16,840 nucleotides of DNA, taken from NCBI GenBank assembly GCA_022707665.1, contig JAKJAE010000024.1, positions 1 to 16,840 on the forward strand. Reading direction: 5' to 3'. Numbering within the stretch: the first letter of the stretch is position 1; each line of letters begins with the position of its first letter. The DNA is from Chloroflexota bacterium. GTDB lineage: Bacteria > Chloroflexota > Anaerolineae > B4-G1 > SLSP01. The notes under the pieces are model-generated. The model worked only from the letters and a program-made list of their open reading frames with translations, made no database searches and was not told where the DNA came from. Both the position numbers and the translations under genes were made by a program. Below are positions 1 through 6,933 of the stretch, piece after piece.

Positions 1-1
1 G

Positions 2-997
2 CCGCCGGCGGTTCCGCAAGCAGAGCCGCCGTCCGAGGGTGGAGCGGTCGAGCCGGAAAGGAGCGCCGACACAGCTCTGGTCGAGGAGTATATGACTCAA
101 GCGTCGATGCATCTGGGGCAGGAGGCCTATGATGCGGCCATCGATGCATACAGCCGTGCGCTTGCACTTGATCCCGATGCCATCGTTGCGCGCTACCACC
201 GTGGGCTTGCCTATACCCGGATCGGCGCGCTGAGCAACGCCCTGACCGATCTGACCCGCGTCATCGAGTTGGATGCGGACCCTGACGGACTCTACCGGCT
301 GCAAGCCCTACAGCAGCGTGGCCTGGTGTATGTGCGCCAGGGCGAGCTTGATCGTGCGATTGCCGACTTCGACGCACTGCTCGATCGTGATCCCCAGGCC
401 TTTGGCGTCGTGTATGAGCGCGCCAATGCTCGCTTCCGCCTTCAGGCGTACGAACAGGCCATTCGCGACTACACGCAGGTCCTGCAGCAAGATCCCGAGC
501 ACGTCGAGGCCTTTCTGAACCGCGGACGTAGCCATGCAGCGCTCGGGGACTACCCCGAGGCCATTCGCGACTACAACCGGGCGATTGCACTGCAACCCAA
601 CCGGGCCGTGGGCTACAGCTCCCGCGGGCAGGCTTATGTGCGGATGGAGCGCTACGGCGAGGCGTTGGGCGACTATGCCCGTGCCCTCGAACTCAACCCT
701 AGGGACGCCTCAGTCCACAATGCCCGCGGCTTGCTCTACGTGCGGATTGCCGCCTTCCCCGACGCGATCGATGCCTACCAGCATGCGATGGCCATCCAGC
801 CTGATTGGGCTACACCCTACTACAATGCCGCGTGTGCCGCCGCGCTGGCGGATGACGTTGGGCGGGCGTTGACGTGGCTGGCGCGGGCAATCGCGCTACG
901 CGAGGGATACCGGACGATGGCATTGAGGGACCCTGACTTTGCCGCGATTCGCGACGACCCACGGTTCGCCACATTGGTGGGCACTGGCGCCGCCTGA
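2..997 (+). CDS. TPR-repeat protein, 5' end outside window
   Basis: About eight consecutive 34-residue tetratricopeptide repeats fill the protein from the ATG at 92 to the end, with typical helix-B endings such as ALALDPD, QQDPEH and ALELNPRD. The last repeat runs into the DPDFAAIRDDPRF ending often seen in bacterial TPR proteins. TPR arrays form right-handed superhelices that bind partner proteins; the partner here is unknown. The frame stays open from the ATG at 92 to base 2, and the upstream codons encode a Pro/Glu-rich stretch (PPAVPQAEPPSEGG). The residues just before Met92 look like the start of the first TPR helix, so the true start is probably outside the window. A GAGGAG sits 3 nt before the ATG, so a start at 92 cannot be excluded. 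No catalytic domain is visible in this part. Confidence 0.85.
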   Translation, partial: PPAVPQAEPPSEGGAVEPERSADTALVEEYMTQASMHLGQEAYDAAIDAYSRALALDPDAIVARYHRGLAYTRIGALSNALTDLTRVIELDADPDGLYRLQALQQRGLVYVRQGELDRAIADFDALLDRDPQAFGVVYERANARFRLQAYEQAIRDYTQVLQQDPEHVEAFLNRGRSHAALGDYPEAIRDYNRAIALQPNRAVGYSSRGQAYVRMERYGEALGDYARALELNPRDASVHNARGLLYVRIAAFPDAIDAYQHAMAIQPDWATPYYNAACAAALADDVGRALTWLARAIALREGYRTMALRDPDFAAIRDDPRFATLVGTGAA

Positions 998-1080
998 ACG
1001 CGCCGGTCAGAACCGGGATCACGCCGGTCAGAACCGGGAACGCGCCGGTCAGAACCGGGAACGCGCCGGTCAGAACCGGG
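997..1080. repeat. Four tandem 21-bp repeats with internal dyads
   Basis: Four head-to-tail units of 21 bp begin at 997, 1018, 1039 and 1060. Each contains the core CCGGTCAGAACCGG, a perfect 5-bp inverted repeat around CAGA. Units 1, 3 and 4 are identical and unit 2 differs in two bases. A degenerate fifth copy (about 1102-1117) lies inside the 3' end of the minus-strand glycosyltransferase gene. The array fills the gap between two convergent genes and could form serial hairpins in either transcript. It may act in transcription termination or mRNA 3'-end protection, but no T-tract follows. Confidence 0.9.
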
Positions 1081-1091
1081 CGGCCAGACCT

Positions 1092-3101
1092 CTACTGGAG
1101 CTCGGTCGGAACCGGGATCACGGTCACATCGGCGCCATCAGTGCGCAGCAGCCGCCCTTCGGGTGTATACAGGCCTGCCTGCAGCCGGCAGCCTCGGCAG
1201 CGCCCGCCAGGCACCGTCAGAAAGAACCGGTCGCGAATGACCGCGCCCTCTCGCCAGGCGCTCGTTGGATAGGCGTCGGCCCCCGCGATGTGGTCGTGTT
1301 GGGAGACCATGGCGCCGTCCGACGCTGCGTCGGACGGCGCCACCAGGTGCACGAAGACGCCGTAGTCCGCCTCCAGCTCCCCTAAAGCTTCCCACCACAG
1401 ATCGACCTCCCACGTCTCGCCGGTCGGCAGGATCCTGTACCCCTGGAGCGCGATAGGAGCCTGGAAGGTGACACGCAACGCCACGTCCGGTTCAGCAAGC
1501 CGATCCAGCGGACGGCACCCGCTGATGTCGAAGAGTAGCAGCCCGACATTCGTGAATCCCTGACTGACGGGAAGCCGCCGGCATTGCTCGACCAGGACGC
1601 TCTGAATGACGCCGGTGGGATCAGCGAGGGCATCTTGCCAGAGGACCAGCCAGAGCCGGCGGCTATCCGGGGGCACCTTCTCCTCCAGGGTTCGCAGGTC
1701 GCCCATGCTCAGCGCCCGTGAGGTGTCCAGGATCTGGCTGCCGGTCGGCAGGCCGAAGTGATCCGCCTCCCCCTGGTAGTAGAAGTCCAGCGCCGACGTC
1801 GCGTATCCGCCGACCACGACGATCGTGTCACCGGGGGAGTCATGCGCCTCGATGGCGCGCGCCACTCCCCGGAAATCGGGCCGGGGGTGCCACTCATCCC
1901 GGATGGCCAGGGCCCACGACCCTTCCGCCTGGCGTCCGGTCGCCACCGTCGCCAGCGCAAGCCAGCCCAGAATGAGCGGAAGCGCTGCCGCGCGGGCGAG
2001 CCAGGCTCGCGGGCGCGTGGCCCCGGGCTGGACTCCGGCGAGGTGCTCCCAGGCCGTGCCGACGGCGATGGCGAGCGCCAAGCCCCAGGACGGCAGCAAG
2101 TACCGCTCACTCCACTTGGCCTTGATCAGGGTCAGGCCGAAGAGCGCGACGATGGGTAGCGTCAGTGAGATCAGGAACCATGCGAGCTCATGCCACCGGC
2201 CCTGTTGCTGCCCATCCCCGTCAAGCGTCTCCTGTGCTGCCCGGATCATTGTCACGATCAGCGAGAGCGCCGCTATGGCGACGAAGAGCCCGCTCCACGG
2301 CTGTTCCAGATACTGTCCGACACCGTAGAGGGTGGGCAGCCAGCGCAGGGCTGCGACTGGAATGGCAGACACCGCTGTAGCATCGACACGGACGCGCCAC
2401 AATGCCCATAGGCCGATGGGTGTGGCAAGCGCCACAAGAACCAGGTTTGCCTTCCACCAACCACGCCTGCGCCGTCTGTTACGGTTCAGGCCAACGGTCA
2501 GGGTTCCCCAGACCAGGCTGACCAGCCACGTCAGGGCCGTATAGGGGTGCGCCGCGAGCATCAGCAGCCCCAGCGCTACGTAGGCTGCGCCCACCCGGCG
2601 GCCCGCAACAAGCCGCCATCCGGCCCACAGAAATGCCGCAGCCAGGGGCATGGCGAGCGCATACATCCGCACTTCCTGGCTGTAGTAGACAAAGATGGGG
2701 AGGGTCGCATAGACAAGAGCTGCGCCGAGACCTGCAGTGCGCCTCTTTGTGACCGCCCGCCCCAACTGCAGGACGAGGGGCACGCCGAGCGTCCCGAGAA
2801 ACACGGAGAGAGCCCGGGCCGCGAACTCCGAGAACCCCGCAACCCGCGTCCACAGTGTAAGCAATAGCCCATAGAGGGGCAGGGCGTTGTCCTCCGCCAA
2901 CAGACCCCGCACCGCCCCCACGATGCCCTGCTGGGCGTGGTGCAGCATGAAGGTCTCATCGTACCAGAGCGAGGTCGCTGTCAGCCCCCACAGCCGGAGC
3001 CCAAAGGCTAGCAGCACGATGGCCAGGGCCAGAGGGATGGCGCGTGGGAACCGGGTTGCAGCTGACTGGCGCGCGGTGCTGGGACGTCCCGTGCTCGTCA
3101 T
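1092..3101 (-). CDS. GT-C family (GT39/ArnT-like) membrane glycosyltransferase
   Basis: A 669-residue polytopic membrane protein. A basic N-terminus is followed by a first membrane helix (about residues 20-40) and the loop motif LWYDET (45-50), whose acidic pair matches the catalytic loop of ArnT/PMT-like polyprenyl-phosphate-sugar glycosyltransferases. YYSQEVRMYALA (139-150) is the second family hallmark. Further hydrophobic helices run to about residue 390, then a soluble region of about 275 residues follows that probably faces outward and ends in beta-rich sequence. Such enzymes transfer a sugar from a lipid-phosphate carrier to protein, lipid or glycan; donor and acceptor cannot be told here. 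The gene stands alone, divergent from the hydantoinase operon. A perfect TATAAT lies only 6 nt upstream of the ATG, so the mRNA is probably leaderless. Its 3' end resembles the adjacent 21-bp repeats. Confidence 0.85.
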   Translation of the reverse strand: MTSTGRPSTARQSAATRFPRAIPLALAIVLLAFGLRLWGLTATSLWYDETFMLHHAQQGIVGAVRGLLAEDNALPLYGLLLTLWTRVAGFSEFAARALSVFLGTLGVPLVLQLGRAVTKRRTAGLGAALVYATLPIFVYYSQEVRMYALAMPLAAAFLWAGWRLVAGRRVGAAYVALGLLMLAAHPYTALTWLVSLVWGTLTVGLNRNRRRRRGWWKANLVLVALATPIGLWALWRVRVDATAVSAIPVAALRWLPTLYGVGQYLEQPWSGLFVAIAALSLIVTMIRAAQETLDGDGQQQGRWHELAWFLISLTLPIVALFGLTLIKAKWSERYLLPSWGLALAIAVGTAWEHLAGVQPGATRPRAWLARAAALPLILGWLALATVATGRQAEGSWALAIRDEWHPRPDFRGVARAIEAHDSPGDTIVVVGGYATSALDFYYQGEADHFGLPTGSQILDTSRALSMGDLRTLEEKVPPDSRRLWLVLWQDALADPTGVIQSVLVEQCRRLPVSQGFTNVGLLLFDISGCRPLDRLAEPDVALRVTFQAPIALQGYRILPTGETWEVDLWWEALGELEADYGVFVHLVAPSDAASDGAMVSQHDHIAGADAYPTSAWREGAVIRDRFFLTVPGGRCRGCRLQAGLYTPEGRLLRTDGADVTVIPVPTELQ

Positions 3102-3107
3102 ACGTCT

Positions 3108-3113
3108 ATTATA
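3108..3113 (-). promoter_or_regulatory. -10 box for glycosyltransferase, leaderless mRNA
   Basis: On the minus strand the sequence reads TATAAT (3113 to 3108), then AGACGT, then the ATG at 3101. Transcription would start at or within a base or two of the start codon, so no Shine-Dalgarno can be present. No convincing -35 hexamer is seen. Confidence 0.6.
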
Positions 3114-3142
3114 CCTCTCCCTGACCTACCCAAAGTCGTGGA

Positions 3143-3171
3143 ATACCATATAATCGTTGTCGATATGGTGT
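3143..3171 (+). promoter_or_regulatory. -10 box overlapped by inverted repeat, hydantoinase operon
   Basis: A perfect TATAAT occupies 3149-3154, 55 nt before the ATG at 3209. An inverted repeat has ACCATAT (3145-3151) facing ATATGGT (3163-3169), extendable by a T-G and an A-T pair. It overlaps the -10 and the likely start site, where a repressor could bind. The -35 is weak (CTGACC at 3121-3126 is too far). This promoter is back-to-back with that of the glycosyltransferase. Confidence 0.5.
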
Positions 3172-3208
3172 ATCTGCACATCGTGGACAGACAAGATAGG
3201 GTAGGACT

Positions 3209-4621
3209 ATGGCACAACCACAAACTGCAAGCCGTGGTGGGCTGCTGATTCGCGGCGGCACCATCGTGACACACGAGACGATGTTCGACGCCGACCTGTG
3301 GATCGTGGACGAGCGGGTCAAGGCTGTGGGTCAGGATCTACCTCCGGCCCCTGGTATCGAGATCGTCGATGCGTCCGGGCTTCTGGTCCTCCCGGGCATC
3401 GTGGACGCGCATACGCATATCAAACTCGACACCGGCATCTACCAGGCGTCCGACTCCTGGCTGGAGGGGAGCCGTGCGGCATCCTTTGGGGGAATCACGA
3501 CCGTCGTCGACTTTGCAACGCAATTCAAGGGTCAGAGCTTTGAGCAGGCGTTGGCCGGCCGGCTTGCGGAGGCGTCGGAGTCGGTCATCGACTACGCCTT
3601 CCACATGATGGTCACTGACGTCCCCGAGGGCAGCGAGGAGGAGCTTGGTGTTCTGCCCGAGCTCGGAATCCAGAGCATCAAGCTCTACACCACCTACCGC
3701 CCGAACTATTACGCCGACGATGCTACCCTCGTGCGCCTCCTTGAGGCGGCGGGCCGCTATGGTCTCGTCAGCCTGGTGCACTGTGAGAACGATGCTCTTG
3801 TTACGGCACAGACGGCTGCTCTCGTGCAGGCCGGTCACACGGGATGGGCCTACCATGGCGCATCGCGCCCGCCACTGGCGGAGCAGGAGGCCACATCGCG
3901 GGTGCTGCTGCTCGCGGCTGCAGTCGGAGCACCGGTCATCATTGCGCATGCCTCGACGGGCCGGACCGCGCAGCTCGTGGCCGAGGCCCGTGCCGCCGGG
4001 CAGACCGCTTTCGTCGAGACGACGCCGCAGTACTTGCTGCTGGATGACACACTCTACGAGGGAAGCGAACCCTGGCGCTACATCCTCCAGCCACCTCTGC
4101 GCGCTGGATCGGAGTCTGAGGCCCTCTGGGGCCTGGTGTCGGATGGACGCGTGGATATGATCGTCACTGATCACTGCGACTACCGCAAGGACCAGAAACT
4201 CGCCCTGGACGATTTCACCAAGACCCCTGGCGGATTGCCGGGTACGGAGACCTCGCTGCCGCTCATGGCGACGTACGGCATCGCTGCAGGCAGGTTCACC
4301 TGGCCTGATCTCGTGCGCCTCATGTCGACGAGCCCGGCCCGAATTTACGGGCTATGGCCGCGCAAGGGCGCGCTCCAGCCGGGATCGGATGCCGATCTGG
4401 TGCTCTTCGATCCGGCCTTTGAGGGCGTTATCGCTGCCGACGACCTGCACATGGTCGCCGGCTATACCCCCTATGAGGGCATGCCTGTCAAGGGCCGCGT
4501 GGTCAGCACGTTGCGTCGAGGCGAGTTCCTCGTCCGCGATGGCGAACCGGTGTCGGCTCCCGGCTCAGGTACCTTCATCAGTTGTAAGTCGCTCAGAAGC
4601 GGCCCGCGCTTCTGGGACTGA
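3209..4621 (+). CDS. Dihydropyrimidinase/hydantoinase-type cyclic amidohydrolase
   Basis: A 470-residue member of the D-hydantoinase/dihydropyrimidinase/allantoinase branch of the amidohydrolase superfamily. These are binuclear metal enzymes that open cyclic ureides by hydrolysing an amide bond. The ligand set is complete: HTH (H68, H70) after LPGIVDA, the lysine to be carboxylated in SIKLYTTY (K158), H191 in LVHCEN, H247 in IIAHAS and D321 in VTDHCDY. The C-terminal beta-sandwich motif GSDADLVLFDP is also present. The sequence alone does not separate dihydropyrimidinase, hydantoinase and allantoinase. The downstream xdhC points to purine or pyrimidine/hydantoin catabolism. It is the first gene of an operon, and the next gene starts 5 nt after its stop. 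The ATG at 3209 is preceded by a weak TAGG ribosome site. Confidence 0.9.
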   Translation: MAQPQTASRGGLLIRGGTIVTHETMFDADLWIVDERVKAVGQDLPPAPGIEIVDASGLLVLPGIVDAHTHIKLDTGIYQASDSWLEGSRAASFGGITTVVDFATQFKGQSFEQALAGRLAEASESVIDYAFHMMVTDVPEGSEEELGVLPELGIQSIKLYTTYRPNYYADDATLVRLLEAAGRYGLVSLVHCENDALVTAQTAALVQAGHTGWAYHGASRPPLAEQEATSRVLLLAAAVGAPVIIAHASTGRTAQLVAEARAAGQTAFVETTPQYLLLDDTLYEGSEPWRYILQPPLRAGSESEALWGLVSDGRVDMIVTDHCDYRKDQKLALDDFTKTPGGLPGTETSLPLMATYGIAAGRFTWPDLVRLMSTSPARIYGLWPRKGALQPGSDADLVLFDPAFEGVIAADDLHMVAGYTPYEGMPVKGRVVSTLRRGEFLVRDGEPVSAPGSGTFISCKSLRSGPRFWD

Positions 4622-4626
4622 TTGCT

Positions 4627-5253
4627 ATGGACGGTCCACTTGGAAGCACCGCCTTGATCCTGGTAGGCATCCTGATCGGCGTGGCCATCGCGGCCTGGCT
4701 GGCCCGGCATCGCGAGCGCGTGGATCGGGACATCCTGCGTGAAGAGGTGGCCGAGACCCTGGGCGCTCGTGCGGAGACCGAGCGGGCCCGCATCGTGCGC
4801 GCCTATGAGGCCCGGATACGCCAGATGGCGGAGCGCCACCGCGAGGAGGTGTCCGAGGTGCGAACCGCTACGGTGAACCAGAGCCGTGCTGTCCTCAAGG
4901 GCAAGATGGCTGAGCAGGTTGCCCCGCTGCTTCCCGGTTTTGCCTATTGGCCCGCCGATGCCCGTTTCCTGGGCGACCCGGTTGACTATGTCATCTTCGA
5001 TGGCTATAGCGCTTGCAAGGACAACCACACCGACGGCGGCGATATCGAGGTCGTGATCCTCGATATCAAGCGCGGCCAGGCGTCACTTACCCGCGAGCAA
5101 CGCCGCATCGCCGAGGCTGTGGCTGAGGGGCGGGTGCGTTTCGAGGTTGTGCGCGTCCTCGCCGATGGGACGATCGATGCGCAGAGCTGGCCTGTGGGGG
5201 GCGCATCCTCGGTGCACGAACATCTGGAGACCGACAGAGGAGCATCGATATGA
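4627..5253 (+). CDS. Membrane-anchored Holliday junction resolvase-like endonuclease
   Basis: A 208-residue protein. Residues 7-25 form one hydrophobic helix (ALILVGILIGVAIAAW) followed by a charged coiled-coil (about 27-85). Residues 86-177 match the family annotated as endonuclease distantly related to archaeal Holliday junction resolvase: SRAVLKGKMAEQVAPLLPGF, then FLGDPVDYVIFDG, then EVVILDIKRGQ. The conserved E96, D120, D146 and K148 form a PD-(D/E)XK nuclease core, with Asp where many have Glu in the ExK step. The nuclease should hang in the cytoplasm from an N-terminal anchor. Substrate and role are unknown. It sits inside a metabolic operon: its start follows the hydantoinase stop by 5 nt and its TGA overlaps the xdhC ATG. 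No strong ribosome site is seen, so translation may be coupled. Confidence 0.8.
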   Translation: MDGPLGSTALILVGILIGVAIAAWLARHRERVDRDILREEVAETLGARAETERARIVRAYEARIRQMAERHREEVSEVRTATVNQSRAVLKGKMAEQVAPLLPGFAYWPADARFLGDPVDYVIFDGYSACKDNHTDGGDIEVVILDIKRGQASLTREQRRIAEAVAEGRVRFEVVRVLADGTIDAQSWPVGGASSVHEHLETDRGASI

Positions 5254-6305
5254 GGGATATCATCCCCGAGCTTAGGCGTTGGCGTCTTTTGGGGAAGACG
5301 GACATCGCGCTGGCTACCATCATTGAGACCCGCGGCTCGTCGCTGCGACCGCCGGGAACGCGGATGGCCATCACGGCCGAGGGCGATGTCGCCGGATCCG
5401 TGAGCAGTGGCTGTGTCGATGGCGACGTTATTGCCGAGATGGAAGCCGTGCTCAAGGGCAGCACCGGCATTCGCCGCCCTTCGTATGGCATCAGCGACGA
5501 GCAAGCCTGGGGCGCGGGGCTGTCGTGTGGGGGCGCCATCGACGTGTTGGTGGAACGCTGGAGTGAGCTCTATGACAGCCTCATCGACGAGGTCGAGGCC
5601 AAACGGCCCGTCGCGTTCGCCTCGCGTCTCGACCGCACCGGGGGAACCGTCGCGCACCTGCTCCACCGTTCGGATGGCCAGACCTTGGGTACGTTGGGCG
5701 ACCCTGATTTGGATGGACAGGTGTTGATGGATGTCGCCGCGGCGTGGCCTGGGCCTCATGTTCAGCGTCACACCTACGCCCGGGGCGAAGTCCTGATTGA
5801 GGTGATCCCACCGCCGCCGGTGATCGTGATCTTTGGGGCCACCGACATCGGTGTTGCCCTTTCGAAGATTGCCGCGGCTACCGGATTTGAGGTCATCGTC
5901 ACCGACGCGCGGCGCACGTTCGCCCAGCCCGAGCGCTTCCCTGACGGAATCCTGCGCTTCGGTTGGCCCCAGGAGGCCATCACGCCGCAGGACCTGGGTC
6001 CAAGTACCGCGGCCGTTGTCCTCTTTCACGACCCCAAGTTCGACATCCCAGCGCTCACGCTCGCTCTGCACAGTCAGGCGTTCTACATAGGTTTCCTCGG
6101 CAGCCGCAAGACGCAGGCCGACCGGCGCGCCGAGTTGTTGGGGGCCGGCTTCAAGGAGAGCGACCTGGCGCGGATTTACGGCCCGGTGGGCCTCGACATT
6201 GGCGGCAAGACCCCGGCCTTCATCGCACTTTCAATCATGGCCGAGGTCGTCGCAGTGTATCATCGCAAAAAGGGCGGCATGTTGCGCGACCGCCAGGCGG
6301 CTTAG
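5250..6305 (+). CDS. xdhC: XdhC/CoxI family molybdenum hydroxylase accessory protein
   Basis: A 351-residue protein with both halves of the family. The N-terminal XdhC/CoxI domain has IETRGSSLRPPGTRMAI (25-41), GSVSSGCVDGDV (49-60) and WGAGLSCGGAIDVLVE (87-102). The C-terminal Rossmann domain has VIVIFGATDIG (191-201), where most relatives have GAGHVA, then FLGSRKTQADRR and GLDIGGKTP. XdhC proteins bind molybdenum cofactor, promote its sulfuration and deliver it to xanthine dehydrogenase-type enzymes. No hydroxylase subunit genes lie in this window. The ATG overlaps the previous stop as ATGA and is served by AGAGGAG at 5236-5242, so the two genes are translationally coupled. The divergent Rossmann loop could reflect altered nucleotide or cofactor binding. 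Confidence 0.9.
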   Translation: MRDIIPELRRWRLLGKTDIALATIIETRGSSLRPPGTRMAITAEGDVAGSVSSGCVDGDVIAEMEAVLKGSTGIRRPSYGISDEQAWGAGLSCGGAIDVLVERWSELYDSLIDEVEAKRPVAFASRLDRTGGTVAHLLHRSDGQTLGTLGDPDLDGQVLMDVAAAWPGPHVQRHTYARGEVLIEVIPPPPVIVIFGATDIGVALSKIAAATGFEVIVTDARRTFAQPERFPDGILRFGWPQEAITPQDLGPSTAAVVLFHDPKFDIPALTLALHSQAFYIGFLGSRKTQADRRAELLGAGFKESDLARIYGPVGLDIGGKTPAFIALSIMAEVVAVYHRKKGGMLRDRQAA

Positions 6306-6309
6306 GCCT

Positions 6310-6933
6310 ATGAGTGAATGGCAGACTGCACAGTCCGATCCCCAGGCGCCTGACCCTGGGGAGGCCAGCTCCCCCGACGGCATGTCTCAGATTGAAGGGG
6401 CCGGCGAACAACCGTGGCTGCCCGACCCGATCCCGGCCGAACGCTTCGCCAACGGCGGTGGCTGGGCAAACATCAACCGCTCCCCTCATGATCGTGTGTC
6501 GGGCGTTGTCTTCAAACGTGCCGCGGCGATCAAGAGCGTATGCTACACGCCCGAGTCGGGCGAAGCCCCCACGAGCGTTGCCGGCAAACCCGTACAGGGC
6601 GGGATGGTCGTCCGCTGGCTCTTCAGTGAGACGCCCGGCACTCAGGAGGGGCTGCTCTCCGGTCGCAGCTTTGCACACCTTCAGGATCTTTCCCTTGGTC
6701 CCACAGCCAGCACCGCGCAGGAAGCCCATCCGGGCCTTGATACCCTTCTCGTCGTCCTCGAGGGACGCGGTATGCTCAAGCACCGCCCGACGTCCGGGAG
6801 CCCCATCGTGGTGCGCCCCTTGCGCCCGGGTGACGCAGCGTTCATCGCTGAGACCGAGCTCTTCGATGTCGAGAACATCGACGCAGCCACATCGCTGCGC
6901 GTGATCCTTGTGGGCCTGGCGACCCATGGCTAG
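6310..6933 (+). CDS. Cupin-like domain protein, function unknown
   Basis: A 207-residue protein. The first 40 residues are Pro/Ser/Glu-rich and low in complexity. The C-terminal 75 residues look like a cupin barrel: LDTLLVVLEGRGML (143-156) resembles cupin motif 1, LRPGDAAFIA (171-180) is the usual pGD turn, and DVENIDAATSLRVILVGL closes the barrel. Only H140 remains of the usual HxH metal pair, so metal binding is doubtful and the domain may be structural or bind a small ligand. The frame is open further upstream inside xdhC, but the ATG at 6310, 4 nt after the xdhC stop, is the natural start. No strong Shine-Dalgarno is seen. Its 3' end overlaps the next gene by 8 nt. Its place beside xdhC suggests a part in the same pathway, without proof. 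Confidence 0.7.
   Translation: MSEWQTAQSDPQAPDPGEASSPDGMSQIEGAGEQPWLPDPIPAERFANGGGWANINRSPHDRVSGVVFKRAAAIKSVCYTPESGEAPTSVAGKPVQGGMVVRWLFSETPGTQEGLLSGRSFAHLQDLSLGPTASTAQEAHPGLDTLLVVLEGRGMLKHRPTSGSPIVVRPLRPGDAAFIAETELFDVENIDAATSLRVILVGLATHG

Noticed and set aside
997..1080. CRISPR array
   Set aside because: The units are directly adjacent with no spacers, and no cas genes are nearby.
3338..4174. 278-codon open frame on the minus strand
   Set aside because: It is antisense to the hydantoinase, whose full metal-ligand set proves the plus strand is coding.
5004..6071. 355-codon open frame on the minus strand
   Set aside because: It lies opposite xdhC, has low-complexity composition typical of GC-rich antisense frames and no recognisable motif.
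6199..6309. Upstream extension of the cupin-like gene into xdhC
   Set aside because: The extra residues are out-of-frame xdhC sequence; the ATG at 6310 directly after the xdhC stop is the natural start.
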